A DNA stretch of 64,000 bases, from positions 41,523,301 to 41,587,300 of the forward strand of contig JAOANR010000008.1 in assembly GCA_030278955.1 (NCBI GenBank), read 5' to 3'. Below the pieces are notes generated by a model. That model saw only the letters and a program-made list of their open reading frames with translations, ran no database searches and was not told the DNA's origin. Positions 31,670 through 42,746 of the stretch are shown here, one piece after another. The position numbers and the translations under genes are program-made. Each line of letters opens with the position of its first letter. Position 1 is the stretch's first letter. This DNA is from Hygrophila difformis. Lineage: Eukaryota; Streptophyta; Magnoliopsida; Lamiales; Acanthaceae.

Positions 31670-34410
31670 TGTAACACCCCGGTTTTTGGTCACCCAGGTC
31701 GGGATGTCACCACCACATCTCCCTAGTAAGACACGGTTTCTCCGAGCTTACTAAAGAGATGCAAGGCTATGGTTTTTCAGAATTTAAAACATTCAAACAG
31801 CCCATTCATATATAATTTAAAAATAATACATCAAAGTTGCAGCGGAAAATAATATTTACATATATGTATCGCAACGGAATTTAAATATAGGGCCAACATG
31901 GCCTAATCACGGGTTAAACAGGCCCGTTCATGCAAGATCTAGTCTAATACAAAAATTCAAAATAATATATCATCCCAAGCTTCCCGTGTATGCATATGAC
32001 GATGCATAATTCTCAACTCTGGAAGAAAAAGAAATAAAAATGGTTTGGTCAGCACTACATGCTGAGTAAGTTAACACATACATAACTATGAGGTTTCAAA
32101 GCCATTATTTAATATTTAAAGAAAACATGTACACAACACCACATCATTTAACTTATTTATCTAACAATAATTAAATGACATAATTTAAAAGATAGAGATT
32201 TCATAAGATCATAAATATAACTTGCAAAGTAATGTAACGGTAGGACATAATTTAAAAGCATAATCTAAAAGGAACAATTTTTCGAGTCTTCTAGTTTCAT
32301 ATCTCATGTCTCATGTTTCAAGTTTATATTTCAATCGCCATTCGACAAGTTTTATTTATCAATTGCCTTCCGGCAAGCGTTATATCTCAATTGCCTTTCG
32401 GCAAGCATTATATTTCAATTGCCTTTCGGCAAGCACTATATTTCAATTGCCTTTCGGCAAGCAGGATATTTCAATTGCCTTTCGGCAAGCAGTATATTTC
32501 AATTGCCTTTCGGCAAGCAGGATATTTCGATTGCCTTTCGGCAAGCAGGATATTTCAATTGTCTTTCGGCAAACATTATATTTCAATTGCCTTTCGGCAA
32601 GTAGTATATTTCAATGTGTATTTTATTTCAAGGAATTTCCCAATCATTTAAACTTTAAAGGCTAATTTCATGTTTCAACAAGATTTCAAGATTTGACTTC
32701 CGGTAAACCCCTGTTTACTCTAAAATTCGTCTAAATTCAGATTTAATTCCATAAATTCCGAAATTTCAGTACTAACTCAGAAACGTCGAGATGAACAACT
32801 TTTGTGTTTTAACTTTTTCAATCCGAGATACCCAAACATGTCAAAAACGTCAATTTTTGCAGAAACCCAAATCTGTCCGAATTTTACGCACCACAGTTTA
32901 AAGATATCGAGTTCTACCATAGCAAATCAACTTTAAATTTAATGAAATTTTACAGAGACCATCTTAAGACGTTTATCTACAACTTTTATGTTCGGCAAAA
33001 GATCTAAATCGGCCTAGAACCCTAGTCAAAAACGTCGTCAAGTTCTGACCTAAGTTCTGTCAAGAATTTCAAGATCCACATCCTAGCAGTTCGGTTTCGG
33101 GTGGATTTCATATATCAAATCATCACGAAAGATTCTGAAATTTTAGGGAGGTGTTCTTAACATATAGATCTACAACTGTTATATTCAACGCCAAGCCCAG
33201 ATCGGTCTAAATCTATGGTAGAAATCATCAACAATTTCGAACTAAAGTTCTGTCACCGTTTCAAGATCTAAACCCAATGCAGGTCTGTTCGTGGTCATTT
33301 TTAGATACCAAAACACGATAAAAAATTAGGAAATTTTTACAGTAGATAGATCTATATCTTAGGAACGTTTTTTGTGTTTTAAGTTTTCCCGTTTGAAGAC
33401 TTTTAAGGGTTCAGAAAAATTAGACAAAATCGCTGCGCCGGTAGAAATCACATGTTGGCAGATTTACGAAAGTTTTGATTAAGTTTCTAGATTTAAATAT
33501 TTTAACTACTCCCAAAACCGTGTAAGCGTTAACTTACAGATCTATGGACGTCTCGACTCGATGATTCGGAGGCGTGTCTTCCACGTTCTTCGTCCTCCCT
33601 CCGAGATCCTTCGTTTCTCCTCAACGCGTCCGGATCGGGGTTTAGAATAGAAAAGAGGTTTAATTAGGATTCGTTTTCGAATCAACCATGGTAAAGAAGG
33701 GATCAGATCTTACCACAATGATGGGAGTCTTTGGATTTTCGTCCAACTCAGTCCCCTCTCTTGCCTTCGTGTCTCCAACGACTCCGGGATTAGGGTTTCG
33801 ACGTAGAGAGATTTCGTAGGGTTTCAAACGTATTCGGAGCTTTTAGGAGGTCTTATTTATAGATAACTAAGGCCTAGGGCGTCCAAGATCTGACCCTAAG
33901 GGTCTTGAGTCGAAAGATGTTCAACCGAAAGTCGAAAAATCCGGATTCGGGCGAGAAAATCGCGCAACGCCGCGACTGTCGCATCTGGCGTGGGGTTGGC
34001 GCTGGGTTTGTGCAAACCCCGCGCGGACCCAGACTGGGCCGCGGTCTGGGTCGGGTCGTGCAATCCCTTTGGGCCTTCCTCTTCCTCCTTCCTTTTGGGC
34101 CTTTGTCTTCTCTTTGGGCCTTTCTCCTTCTATTTTTTTTGGGCTATCTCTTGAACTTTAAATCCTATTTCAAATTTATTTGGGATCTCAAATTAACTTC
34201 GGGTTCGAAATATTAAGTCCATTTATATTTGGTTCCCGTGCAATAATTTATTTAATTAAATTATTTTCGACTTCACGGGTTCTTGGATGTTTAATTCCTT
34301 CTTGAATTAAATTCATTTTCTCATTTTTTTAAATTATTTATTTATTTATTATATTTATTTATTGTTTATTTATTTATTTATTTTATGTTGCAAAATTCTC
34401 GGGTATTACA
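31670..34410 (-). repeat. E4 3' LTR, 2741 bp
   Basis: It follows the purine tract on the minus strand. Features in minus-strand order are a GC-rich patch (34070-33950), a TATA box CTATAAATAAG (33852-33862), a 28-bp repeat array (32615-32324) and the stem-loop TCAGCACTACATGCTGA (32049-32065). Relative to its partner it has one fewer 28-bp unit and keeps about 71 bp near 33395-33475 that the partner lost. Confidence 0.93.
32324..32615 (-). repeat. Tandem array of 28-bp units, about 10 copies
   Basis: Each unit contains TTCAATTGCCTTTCGGCAAG, whose TTGCC-TTTC-GGCAA folds on itself. The first and last units are diverged. Because 28 is not a multiple of three, all three plus-strand frames stay open and give look-alike repeat ORFs, which are not genes. 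Confidence 0.9.
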
Positions 34411-35451
34411 GTCTACCCTCCTTAAGAATCAACTTCGTACTCGAAGTTGTGTTTCGGCTTTTCTCGTGCTAAGGACTTTTTGTTTGGTTTATTATTTTGT
34501 GACTGAACTTAGAATTAAAATTTCTAAGCTGCCTACGTACCCTGTGAAGGGATCAAGCCATAACGTAGTTCAAAACAATTCGAATTTGTTTATTTATTTT
34601 TTTTATTTAGGATACATCTAATCGAGTCGAACTCCAAAAATGAATTATTACGGGGTATCACATCCGCTCCCCCTTAGGACTTTAGTTATGTCCCCATAAC
34701 TGTCTATTCATTATTCTCAAGAAGGTTCGGGTCAAGGTTTAAATGAGCCGTGCGTTTGAAATGGATTTGTTGTTTGGGAAACCAAACAAGATTTTTAGAA
34801 TAAGGAGTGTTTTAATAAAAACTTGATTTGTATTGTTCCACATAAGGAAATTTTCTAATTCGTACACGGGTAGGAATGGCTAAGGCCGATGATTGTTATG
34901 CTTAGGCGAGCGCATAGATGAATGAGATCGAGAACTACGGCAAGATCAGTCTCTAGTGAGCGTTTCTAATTCGATGTCAAGCCTCTAAGTTATCTAGGTG
35001 TAGCAAAAGGTCTAAGTTAATATTCGCCAAGATTCTAGGTTAACTTCGCCAAGATTCTAAGTTAAAATTCGCCAAGATTCTAAGTTGAAATTCGCCAAGA
35101 TTCTAAGTTCTCTACATAAAAGAGATGCAATATGCAAATGCAAATGATGATTCCCCCAAAATAATTTAAGGCACTATATATATATATAATTTTTTCCCCA
35201 TGGTTTTAAAATAAAAATTTATTCCATGGGATTAATTATTTGAAAATTTAAAATAATGGCTAAAATTCTTAGACCTCTATATTGGGTCAAAAATAAATAA
35301 CATTTGGGCTCAAAAATATTTGGCGCTAGGAAAGTTTAAAAATGATAATTTGGGCTCTTATAGTTATAATAATAATATAAAAATAATAATGGATTAAAAA
35401 TAATAGTTTAAAAATAATAAAAATCTAATAATTTGGGCTTTGATACCACTT
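34411..35451 (-). promoter_or_regulatory. E4 interior: purine tracts, pol remnant, leader and primer site
   Basis: Read on the minus strand, the primer site TGGTATCAAAGC is at 35437-35448 and four 23-bp leader repeats at about 35017-35107. A spacer without a gene follows. At about 34675-34705 is the end of pol with its stop and the first purine tract, then the 36-nt fold-back at 34533-34568. The second purine tract abuts the LTR at 34411. The deletion joins leader to pol end and removes gag-pol. Confidence 0.85.
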
Positions 35452-38149
35452 TGTAACACCCCGGTTTTTGGTCACACAGGTTGGGATGTCACCGCCATAT
35501 CTCCCTAGTAAGACACGGTTTCTCCGAGCTTACTAAAGAGATGCAAGGCTATGGTTTTTCAGAATTTAAAACATTCAAACAGCCCATTCATATATAATTT
35601 AAAAATAATACATCAAAGTTGCAGCGGAAAATAATATTTACATATATGTATCGCAGCGGAATTTAAATATAGGGTCAACATGGCCTAATCACGGGTTAAA
35701 CAGGCCCGTTCATGCAAGATCTAGTCTAATACAAAAATTCAAAATAATATATCATCCCAAGCTTCCCGTGTATGCATATGACGATGCATAATTCTCAACT
35801 CTGGAAGAAAAAGAAATAAAAATGGTTTGGTCAGCACTACGTGCTGAGTAAGTTAACACATACATAACTATGGGGTTTCAAAGCCATTATTTAATATTTA
35901 AAGAAACCATGTACACAACACCACATCATTTAACTTATTTATCTAACAATAATTAAATGTCATAATTTAAAAGATAGAGATTTCATAAGATCATAAATAT
36001 AACTTGCAAAGTAATGTAACGGTAGGACATAATTTAAAAGCATAATCTAAAAGGAACAATTTTTCGAGTCTTCTAGTTTCATATCTCATGTCTCATGTTT
36101 CAAGTTTATATTTCAATCGCCATTCGGCAAGTTTTATTTATCAATTGCCTTCCGGCAAGCGTTATATCTCAATTGCCTTTCGGCAAGCATTATATTTCAA
36201 TTGCCTTTCGGCAAGCACTATATTTCAATTGCCTTTCGGCAAGCAGGATATTTCAATTGCCTTTCGGCAAGCAGGATATTTCAATTGCCTTTCGGCAAGC
36301 AGTATATTTCAATTTCCTTTCGGCAAGCAGGATATTTCGATTGCCTTTCGGCAAGCAGGATATTTCAATTGCCTTTCGGCAAGCATTATATTTCAATTGC
36401 CTTTCGGCAAGTAGTATATTTCAATGTGTATTTTATTTCAAGGAATTTCCCAATCATTTAAACCTTAAAGGCTAATTTCATGTTTCAACAAGATTTCAAG
36501 ATTTGACTTCCGGTAAACCCCTGTTTACTCTAAAATTCGTCTAAATTCAGATTTAATTCCAAAAATTCCGAAATTTCACTACTAACTCAAAAACGTCGAG
36601 ATGAACAACTTTTGTGTTTTAACTTTTTCAATCCGAGATACCCAAACATGTCAAAAACGTCAAGTTTCGCAGAAACCCAAATCTGTCCGAATTTTACGCA
36701 CCACAGTTTAAAGATATCGAGTTCTACCATAGCAAATCAACTCCAAATTTAATGAAATTTTACAGAGACCATCAAAAGACGTTTATCTACAACTTTCATG
36801 TTCGGCAAAAGATCTAAATCGGCCTAGAACCCTAGTCAAAAACGTCGTCAAGTTCTGACCTAAGTTCTGTCAAGAATTTCAAGATCCACATCCTAGCAGT
36901 TCGGTTTCGGGTGGATTTCATATATCAAATCATCACGAAAAATTCTGAAATTTTACGGAGGTGTTCTTAACATATAGATCTACAACTCTTATATTCAACG
37001 CCAAGCCCAGATCGGTCTAGATCTAAGGTAGAAATCATCAACAAGTTCGAACTAAAGTTCTGTCACCGTTTCAAGATCTAAACCCAATGCAGGTCTGTTC
37101 GTGGTCATTTTTAGATATCAAAACACGATGAAAAATTATGAAATTTTTACAGTAGATAGATCTATATCTTAGGAACGTTTTTTGTGTTTTAAGTTTTCCC
37201 GTTTTGATTAAGTTTCAAGATTTAAATATTTTAACTACTCCCAAAACCGTGTAAGCGTTAACTTACAGATCTATGGACGTCTCGGCTCGATGATTCGGAG
37301 GCGTGGCTTCCACGTTCTTCGTCCTCCCTCCGAGATCCTTCGTTTCTCCTCAACGCGTCCGGATCGGGGTTTAGAATAGAAAAGAGGTTTAATTAGGATT
37401 CGTTTTCGAATCAACCATGGTAAAGAAGGGATCAGATCTTACCACAATGACGGGAGTCTTTGGATTTTCGTCCAACTCAGTCCCCTCTCTTGCCTTCGTG
37501 TCTCCGACGACTCCGGAATTAGGGTTTCGACGTATAGTGAGATTTCGTAGGGTTTCAAACGTATTCGGAGCTTTTAGGAGGTCTTATTTATAGATAAATA
37601 AGGCCTAGGGCGTCCAAGATCTGACCCTAAGGGTCTTGAGTCGAAAGATGTTCAACCGAAAGTCGAAAAATCCGGATTCGGGCGAGAAAAAATCGCGCAA
37701 CGCCGCGACTGTCGCATCTGGCGTGGGGTTGGCGCTGGGGGTTTGTGCAAACCCCGCGCGGACCCAGACTGGGCCGCGGTCTGGGCCGGGTCGTGCAATC
37801 CCTTTGGGCCTTCCTCTTCCTCCTTCCTTTTGGGCCTTTGTCTTCTCTTTGGGCCTTTCTCCTTCTATTTTTTTTTTCTTGGGCTATCTCTTGAACTTTA
37901 AATCCTATTTCAAATTTATTTGGGATCTCAAATTAATTTCGGGTTCGAAATATTAAGTCCATCTATATTTGGTTCCCGTGCAATAATTTATTTAATTAAA
38001 TTATTTTCGACTTCACGGGTTCTTGGATGTTTAATTCCTTCTTGAATTAAATTCCTTTTCTCATTTTTTTAATTATTTATTTATTTATTATATTTATTTA
38101 TTGTTTATTTATTTATTTATTTTATGTTGCAAAATTCTCGGGTATTACA
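35452..38149 (-). repeat. E4 5' LTR, 2698 bp
   Basis: Very similar to 31670-34410. TATA box at 37583-37593, stem-loop TCAGCACTACGTGCTGA at 35831-35847, GC-rich patch about 37690-37795. A 71-bp deletion near 37203 and one extra 28-bp unit account exactly for the 43-bp length difference from the other LTR. Confidence 0.93.
36106..36425 (-). repeat. Tandem array of 28-bp units, about 11 copies
   Basis: Same unit and order of variants as the array at 32324-32615, with one more unit of the GGATATTTC variant. The arrays were presumably identical when E4 inserted, so one unit was gained or lost since then. Confidence 0.9.
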
Positions 38150-39358
38150 AGTACTTGTTGGGATAACAACTAGTATTTTAGCATATAACAAATAGATAAG
38201 AATAATACTCATAATGCTCTTACAATGCAAATGGCCCAGCAGGAAACAAATAGAAAGTCAAGTGACTGATGCACCTCATGGAATAACATTATTTGGCCTT
38301 ATGAAAGATGGAAATTAATGCAAAAATTAAGCATATTGTTTCAATTTCTATGATTTTTAGCCATGTTTTATGTATTTGTTCTCGTTTCATTTGTATATTT
38401 AGATAATGCTTATTATGTATTTTCATGCTATTTTATGCTTTATTTGAATAAAATTAGTGGCTATTCTAATTGGAGTATTTGTTGTTTGATAGAAACAAGG
38501 AATTAAAAGTAATGGGTCGAAATGAAGTTTCTTGGAATTAGGCATTTCTGTATTGAGTAGCGCCCGAAATTACTTCGGAGCACAAAGACATGCCCAAATT
38601 GGCACATAGAAGCTATTTTGGGAGATAAAGAACCTGCCAAGGCGAATTGAAGACCAACCGTGCCTGAATTTATCATCGAACGCAATTTTGTGCCTCAATT
38701 TGGACGATGAAGAATTTTAGAAACTTGAGGCAACTTTGTGAATAGAATCGCCTAAACCCTACTTGAGCATGTTTTCGCGCCTGATTTCAGAGTTGGAGGA
38801 TTTTGGAGGATTTCAGAGGCAAATCTCATACCGATTGTGCCTGGAAAGCTGCTGAAGCGCAATTTTCTACCTCCTGGCGCAGTTGGGAAGTTTACTGACT
38901 TCCTTTGGGTGGTTCTCAACATTTTTGGATGCCATTTTCAGTCAGATTCTCTTTGGAAAACATCAGAAAAACTCAGAAAAAGCTGTAGGTAGAAGGGAAT
39001 CAACTCCATGAAGATCAATGAAGAATCAATCAATTTAATTGATTGATTTTGTCTACTTTTTAGCGTATTTTCTCGTTTCTTTCTTTTGTTCTACTTATGA
39101 TGGCAATGCCAACTAATGTAATTTGTATGCATTTTTGGATTTTTAGACATTTACAATATATAGATGTGATCAACGAGATTCTAGAACGGGAGTTCGAAGT
39201 CGAATTGAAGTACGGATTTGCTATAATAAGGAAGTATTTTAAGTTTTGTGTTTAATTTGTTGTTTTCTTCATTTTCCTACAAATTTTCATGTTAGACTTC
39301 GAATCATGTTATTCATTGCTTCGCTAAATCAGGAGATACGAAGTGATGAATCAATTCT
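38150..39358. other. Unassigned repeat-like sequence
   Basis: Starts with the E4 target duplication AGTAC. The first one to two hundred bases may continue the old LTR. The rest is AT-rich with some CGCC- and GAGGC-containing phrases and ends at the sharp junction with E2 at 39359. I see no coding region of note, no LTR end and no partner elsewhere in the window. Confidence 0.3.
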
Positions 39359-40134
39359 AGAGATAATTGATCACCTTTCTTTGCTAGCCATTCATCCAAG
39401 ACACTTGTTAATCATGTTGATTTTTCATCTATTTGTTTAGGAAGAAAATTTCTTGCAATTGCTTTTTAACCTTATATTTGTGTAAGTAGTGTATCATGAA
39501 AATGATTGAAGTATTAGCTTGTCTAGAAAAATCATTATTCTTGCCATTATTTAGTGGCATGCATTTATACTCAATGAGTTGGATATGATAATATAATATT
39601 TATTTATTTATTTCAAGTATTGTATTTATATTAATGTGCTTTCAAAAAGATAATAATAATATACTTGCATGGTTTTATTTTATTCATAACAATACTCAAA
39701 CCACAAAGTCTTCATGTCATCATCAAATAAAAATTATAATCTATGAATATATTTTCTTATATATAAAAGTTAATTCTCATAGATTCACATAAAAACTCAT
39801 ACTTTTATTTTTATAAAAATTTATTCCATAATGAATACCAAAGTACTTAAAATATTCACATACTATCCTCATAAAAATTTTCAAGACCAATGTGTATATA
39901 TATAAAAACTTATATATATAATTTAAACAATAGATTTAAAAACTATATAATTCTATTACCCTTGATATTGAAATTCATATTTCTTTTGGAAAAGACAAAT
40001 TTACATATATAGTTTTTCAAGTGTTGTTTTGTAGAAAAAAACAATATACTAATTCTTTAAGCAAGTGATTAAATATTTAATAAAAGTCTCTTTAGTGAAT
40101 TACAATTATTTCGGGTAATTTCTATGGTATTACA
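39359..40134 (-). repeat. E2 3' LTR, first 776 bp only
   Basis: Equal in length and nearly identical to 48080-48855. It begins (minus strand) TGTAATACCATAG after the purine tract. The remaining 2.3 kb, including the TATA box, leader hairpins and LTR end, are absent. The sequence to the left (38150-39358) is unrelated to the missing part. Confidence 0.9.
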
Positions 40135-40308
40135 ATCCACCCTCCTTAAGAATCAACTTCGTCCTCGAAGTTTTAATGAAAAATACTATGGCAATCTAAT
40201 ATGCGGAATATAAGATAAAAGTTAATGGAAAATAAAAATAGGAGATTTTGAACATACCCTATCAAGATTGTGTCGGGTGGTTACATCCTCCTCCCCTTAA
40301 GCCTACAG
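40135..40308 (-). promoter_or_regulatory. E2 polypurine tracts and 3' untranslated region
   Basis: Minus strand: TTAAGGAGGGTGGAT abuts the LTR at 40135. A second run, TTAAGGGGAGGAGGATG, lies just after the pol stop at about 40287-40303. The 36-nt fold-back found in E1, E4 and E5 is missing here. Confidence 0.75.
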
Positions 40309-42746
40309 TTATGTCCCCATAACTGTTATTTGGTCGTTTAAAAAGAGATTGGGGTAGCGTTGCTTCATATCATCCTCTAGTTCCCATGTTGCTTCTTCCG
40401 TACCATGATTGGACCAAAGTACTTTAACAATCCGGGTGGTCTTGTTCCTCGTCGTTCTTTCTTTGATATCGAGTATTTGGATTGGATACTCTTCATAAGT
40501 TAGATCTTCTTTGAGTTCAATTACTTCCTGTTGAAGTACATGGGTTGGGTCACGCACATATTTCTTTAACTGTGAAACATGGAACACATTGTGCACTCGA
40601 GATAGTTGTGGCGGTAGGGCTAGTCTGTATGCCAGGGTTCCGACTCGTTCCAGATGTCATACGGTCCAATATATCGAGGACTTAACTTTCCTCGCTTTCC
40701 AAAACGCATCACTCCTTTCATAGGTGATATTTTCAGCATAACCTTATCTCCAACTTGAAATTCTAGGTCTTGTCGCCTAACATCGGCATAACTTTTCTGT
40801 CGATCTTGTGCTGCCTTCATTTTCCCTTGGATCATCTTGATCTTTTGGGTCATGTCTTCAATGAGTTGCGGCCCAACCACAATAGAATTCTCACATTTTT
40901 CCCAACATAATGGGCTTCGGCACTTGCGTCCATAGAGTGCCTCAAACGGTGCCATACCTATACTAGCATGATAGCTGTTATTGTAAGAGAACTCTATCAA
41001 AGGTAGATGCCTTTCCCAACTTCCTTTAAATTCAAGAACGCATGCTCTCAGCATGTCCTCCAGTGTTTGGATTGTCCTTTCTGTTTGTCCATCCGTCATC
41101 GGGTGAAAAGCGGTGCTCATTTTAATTTGGGTACCAAGAGCTTCTTGCAGCTTGGTCCAAAAATGAGAGACAAATCTGCTGTCTCTATCAGAGATTATAT
41201 CATGTGGTACTCCATGTCGTCGAACCACGTTATTGATATATGCTCTTGCTAATTGATCCATAGACCATGTATCCTTCATTGGTATGAAGATCGCAATCTT
41301 TGTCAGTCTATCAACAATTACCCAAATTTTATTCATTCCTTTTGGTGATCGTGGTAGTCCTGAAACAAAATCCATTGATATACTATCCCATTTCCAACTC
41401 GGGATTTCCAATGGTTTCATGAGTCCTAAGGGCTTCTGACGTACTGCTTTAACCTTTTGACAGGTTAAACATCTAGCCACAAACTCAACAACCTCATTCT
41501 TCATCCTTGGCCACCAATAAACCTTCTTTAAATCCTTATAAAGCTTATCACCCCCTGGATGTACTGAATATGGGGTGTTGTGGCCTTCTTCCATTAATCT
41601 TCGTTTTAGCTCTACGCATTTATGCGGTACGCACCATCTTCCTTTGAAGCGAATGCTTCCATCCTCATGGATTGCAAAACCAATTGCTTTTCCTTCAGCA
41701 ACCTTCTTCTTGATCCTTTCAAGCTTTATGTCGCCTGGTTGAGCACTGCGTATTTCATCAAATACCGTAGATTCAATGGTCATAACATTAATGACATTTT
41801 CCACAGTTCCATAATGGACTAGCTCCGTATCTACCTTGACCAAGTCCATATACAGTTTCGAAGGTAAGATAAGAGTATTTGCCACGTGTCGAGTCTTGCG
41901 GCTCAACGCATCTGCGACCACATTAGCTTTCCCTTCATGGTAGGCGATGTCCAAATCATAATCCTTGATCAACTCTAACCATCTGCGTTGCCTCATGTTT
42001 AACTCGTTCTGAGTAAATATGTACTTAAGGCTCTTGTGGTCGGTGAATATCCGACAAGTTCGTCCGTACAAGTAGTGTCGCCAAATCTTTAATGCGAACA
42101 CTACCGCTGCTAATTCTAGGTCGTGCGTCGGATAATTCTCCTCATGAGGCTTCAATTGTCGTGATGCATATGCAATGACTTGTTGTTGTTGCATTAAAAC
42201 ACACCCTAGCCCCTCTTTTGAAGCGTCACTATACACTTCAAAATCTCCATTCTCTGTTGGCAATGTTAAAATTGGTGCTGTTGTGAGGCGTTTCTTTAAC
42301 TCTTGAAATGATGATTCACACTTTTCTGTCCATTCATACTTCAAGCCTTTCTTCAAAAGTTGAGTCAGAGGTCGTGCAACTTTGGAAAAGTCCTTGACGA
42401 ACCTCCTGTAATATCCAGCCAGTCCAAGAAAACTTCTCACTTCTGTTTGATTAGTAGGCGTAGGCCACTCGGTGATTGCTGATATTTTTGCTGGGTCAAC
42501 AGAAACTCCATCAGCTGATACAACGTGGCCTAAAAATCCTACTTTTTCTAGCCAAAAGTCACACTTGGACAACTTGGCATAGAGTTGGTGTTTCCTTAAT
42601 GTCTCTAGCACCTGATGCAAGTGTTGCTCATGTTCTTCATTGCTCTTTGAATAGATCAAGATGTCGTCGAAGAAAATGACTACACATTGATCTAACAATT
42701 CTCGAAACACATCATTCATGAGATTCATGAATACTGCTGGGGGCAT
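40309..42746 (-). pseudogene. pol: E2 pol: RT (part), RNase H, integrase and chromodomain; one frameshift near 40650
   Basis: The frame runs from the RT catalytic region ([13 protein letters not shown]) through RNase H ([35 protein letters not shown]) to the integrase zinc region ([21 protein letters not shown]), first Asp ([14 protein letters not shown]), SDRDSRF and [14 protein letters not shown] one-base loss near 40650 (after RYIGPYDI) moves the end into another frame. There the chromodomain-like segment (VKVLWSNHGTEEATWELE) and the end VMGT are intact at 40309-40596. Apart from that and the frameshift at the RT boundary no stop is seen. In chromoviruses the chromodomain steers integration to heterochromatin. 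Confidence 0.9.

Larger units (their letters stand above)
31670..38149 (-). mobile_element. E4: non-autonomous chromovirus, two LTRs and a 1041-bp interior
   Basis: Both LTRs have complete ends (TGTAATACCCG...GGGGTGTTACA on the minus strand). AGTAC flanks the element at 31665-31669 and 38150-38154. The interior keeps the primer site, the leader with 23-bp repeats, the last codons of pol, both polypurine tracts and the 36-nt fold-back. Gag and nearly all of pol are gone. Such an element can move only with proteins from a relative such as E1 or E2. Confidence 0.93.

Noticed and set aside
32324..32615. A CRISPR-like look of 28-bp repeats
   Set aside because: The units are head to tail without spacers, vary in sequence, lie in an LTR pair, and the genome is plant.
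32306..32665. Three overlapping plus-strand ORFs with internal peptide repeats (also at 36088-36475)
   Set aside because: They are produced by the 28-bp tandem array, which keeps all three frames open. They lie antisense within LTRs and have no independent support.
42738..42742. Programmed frameshift at the CCCCC run in E2 RT
   Set aside because: The run lies inside RT, not at a gag-pol boundary. E1 reads through in one frame here, so a mutation or sequencing error is simpler.
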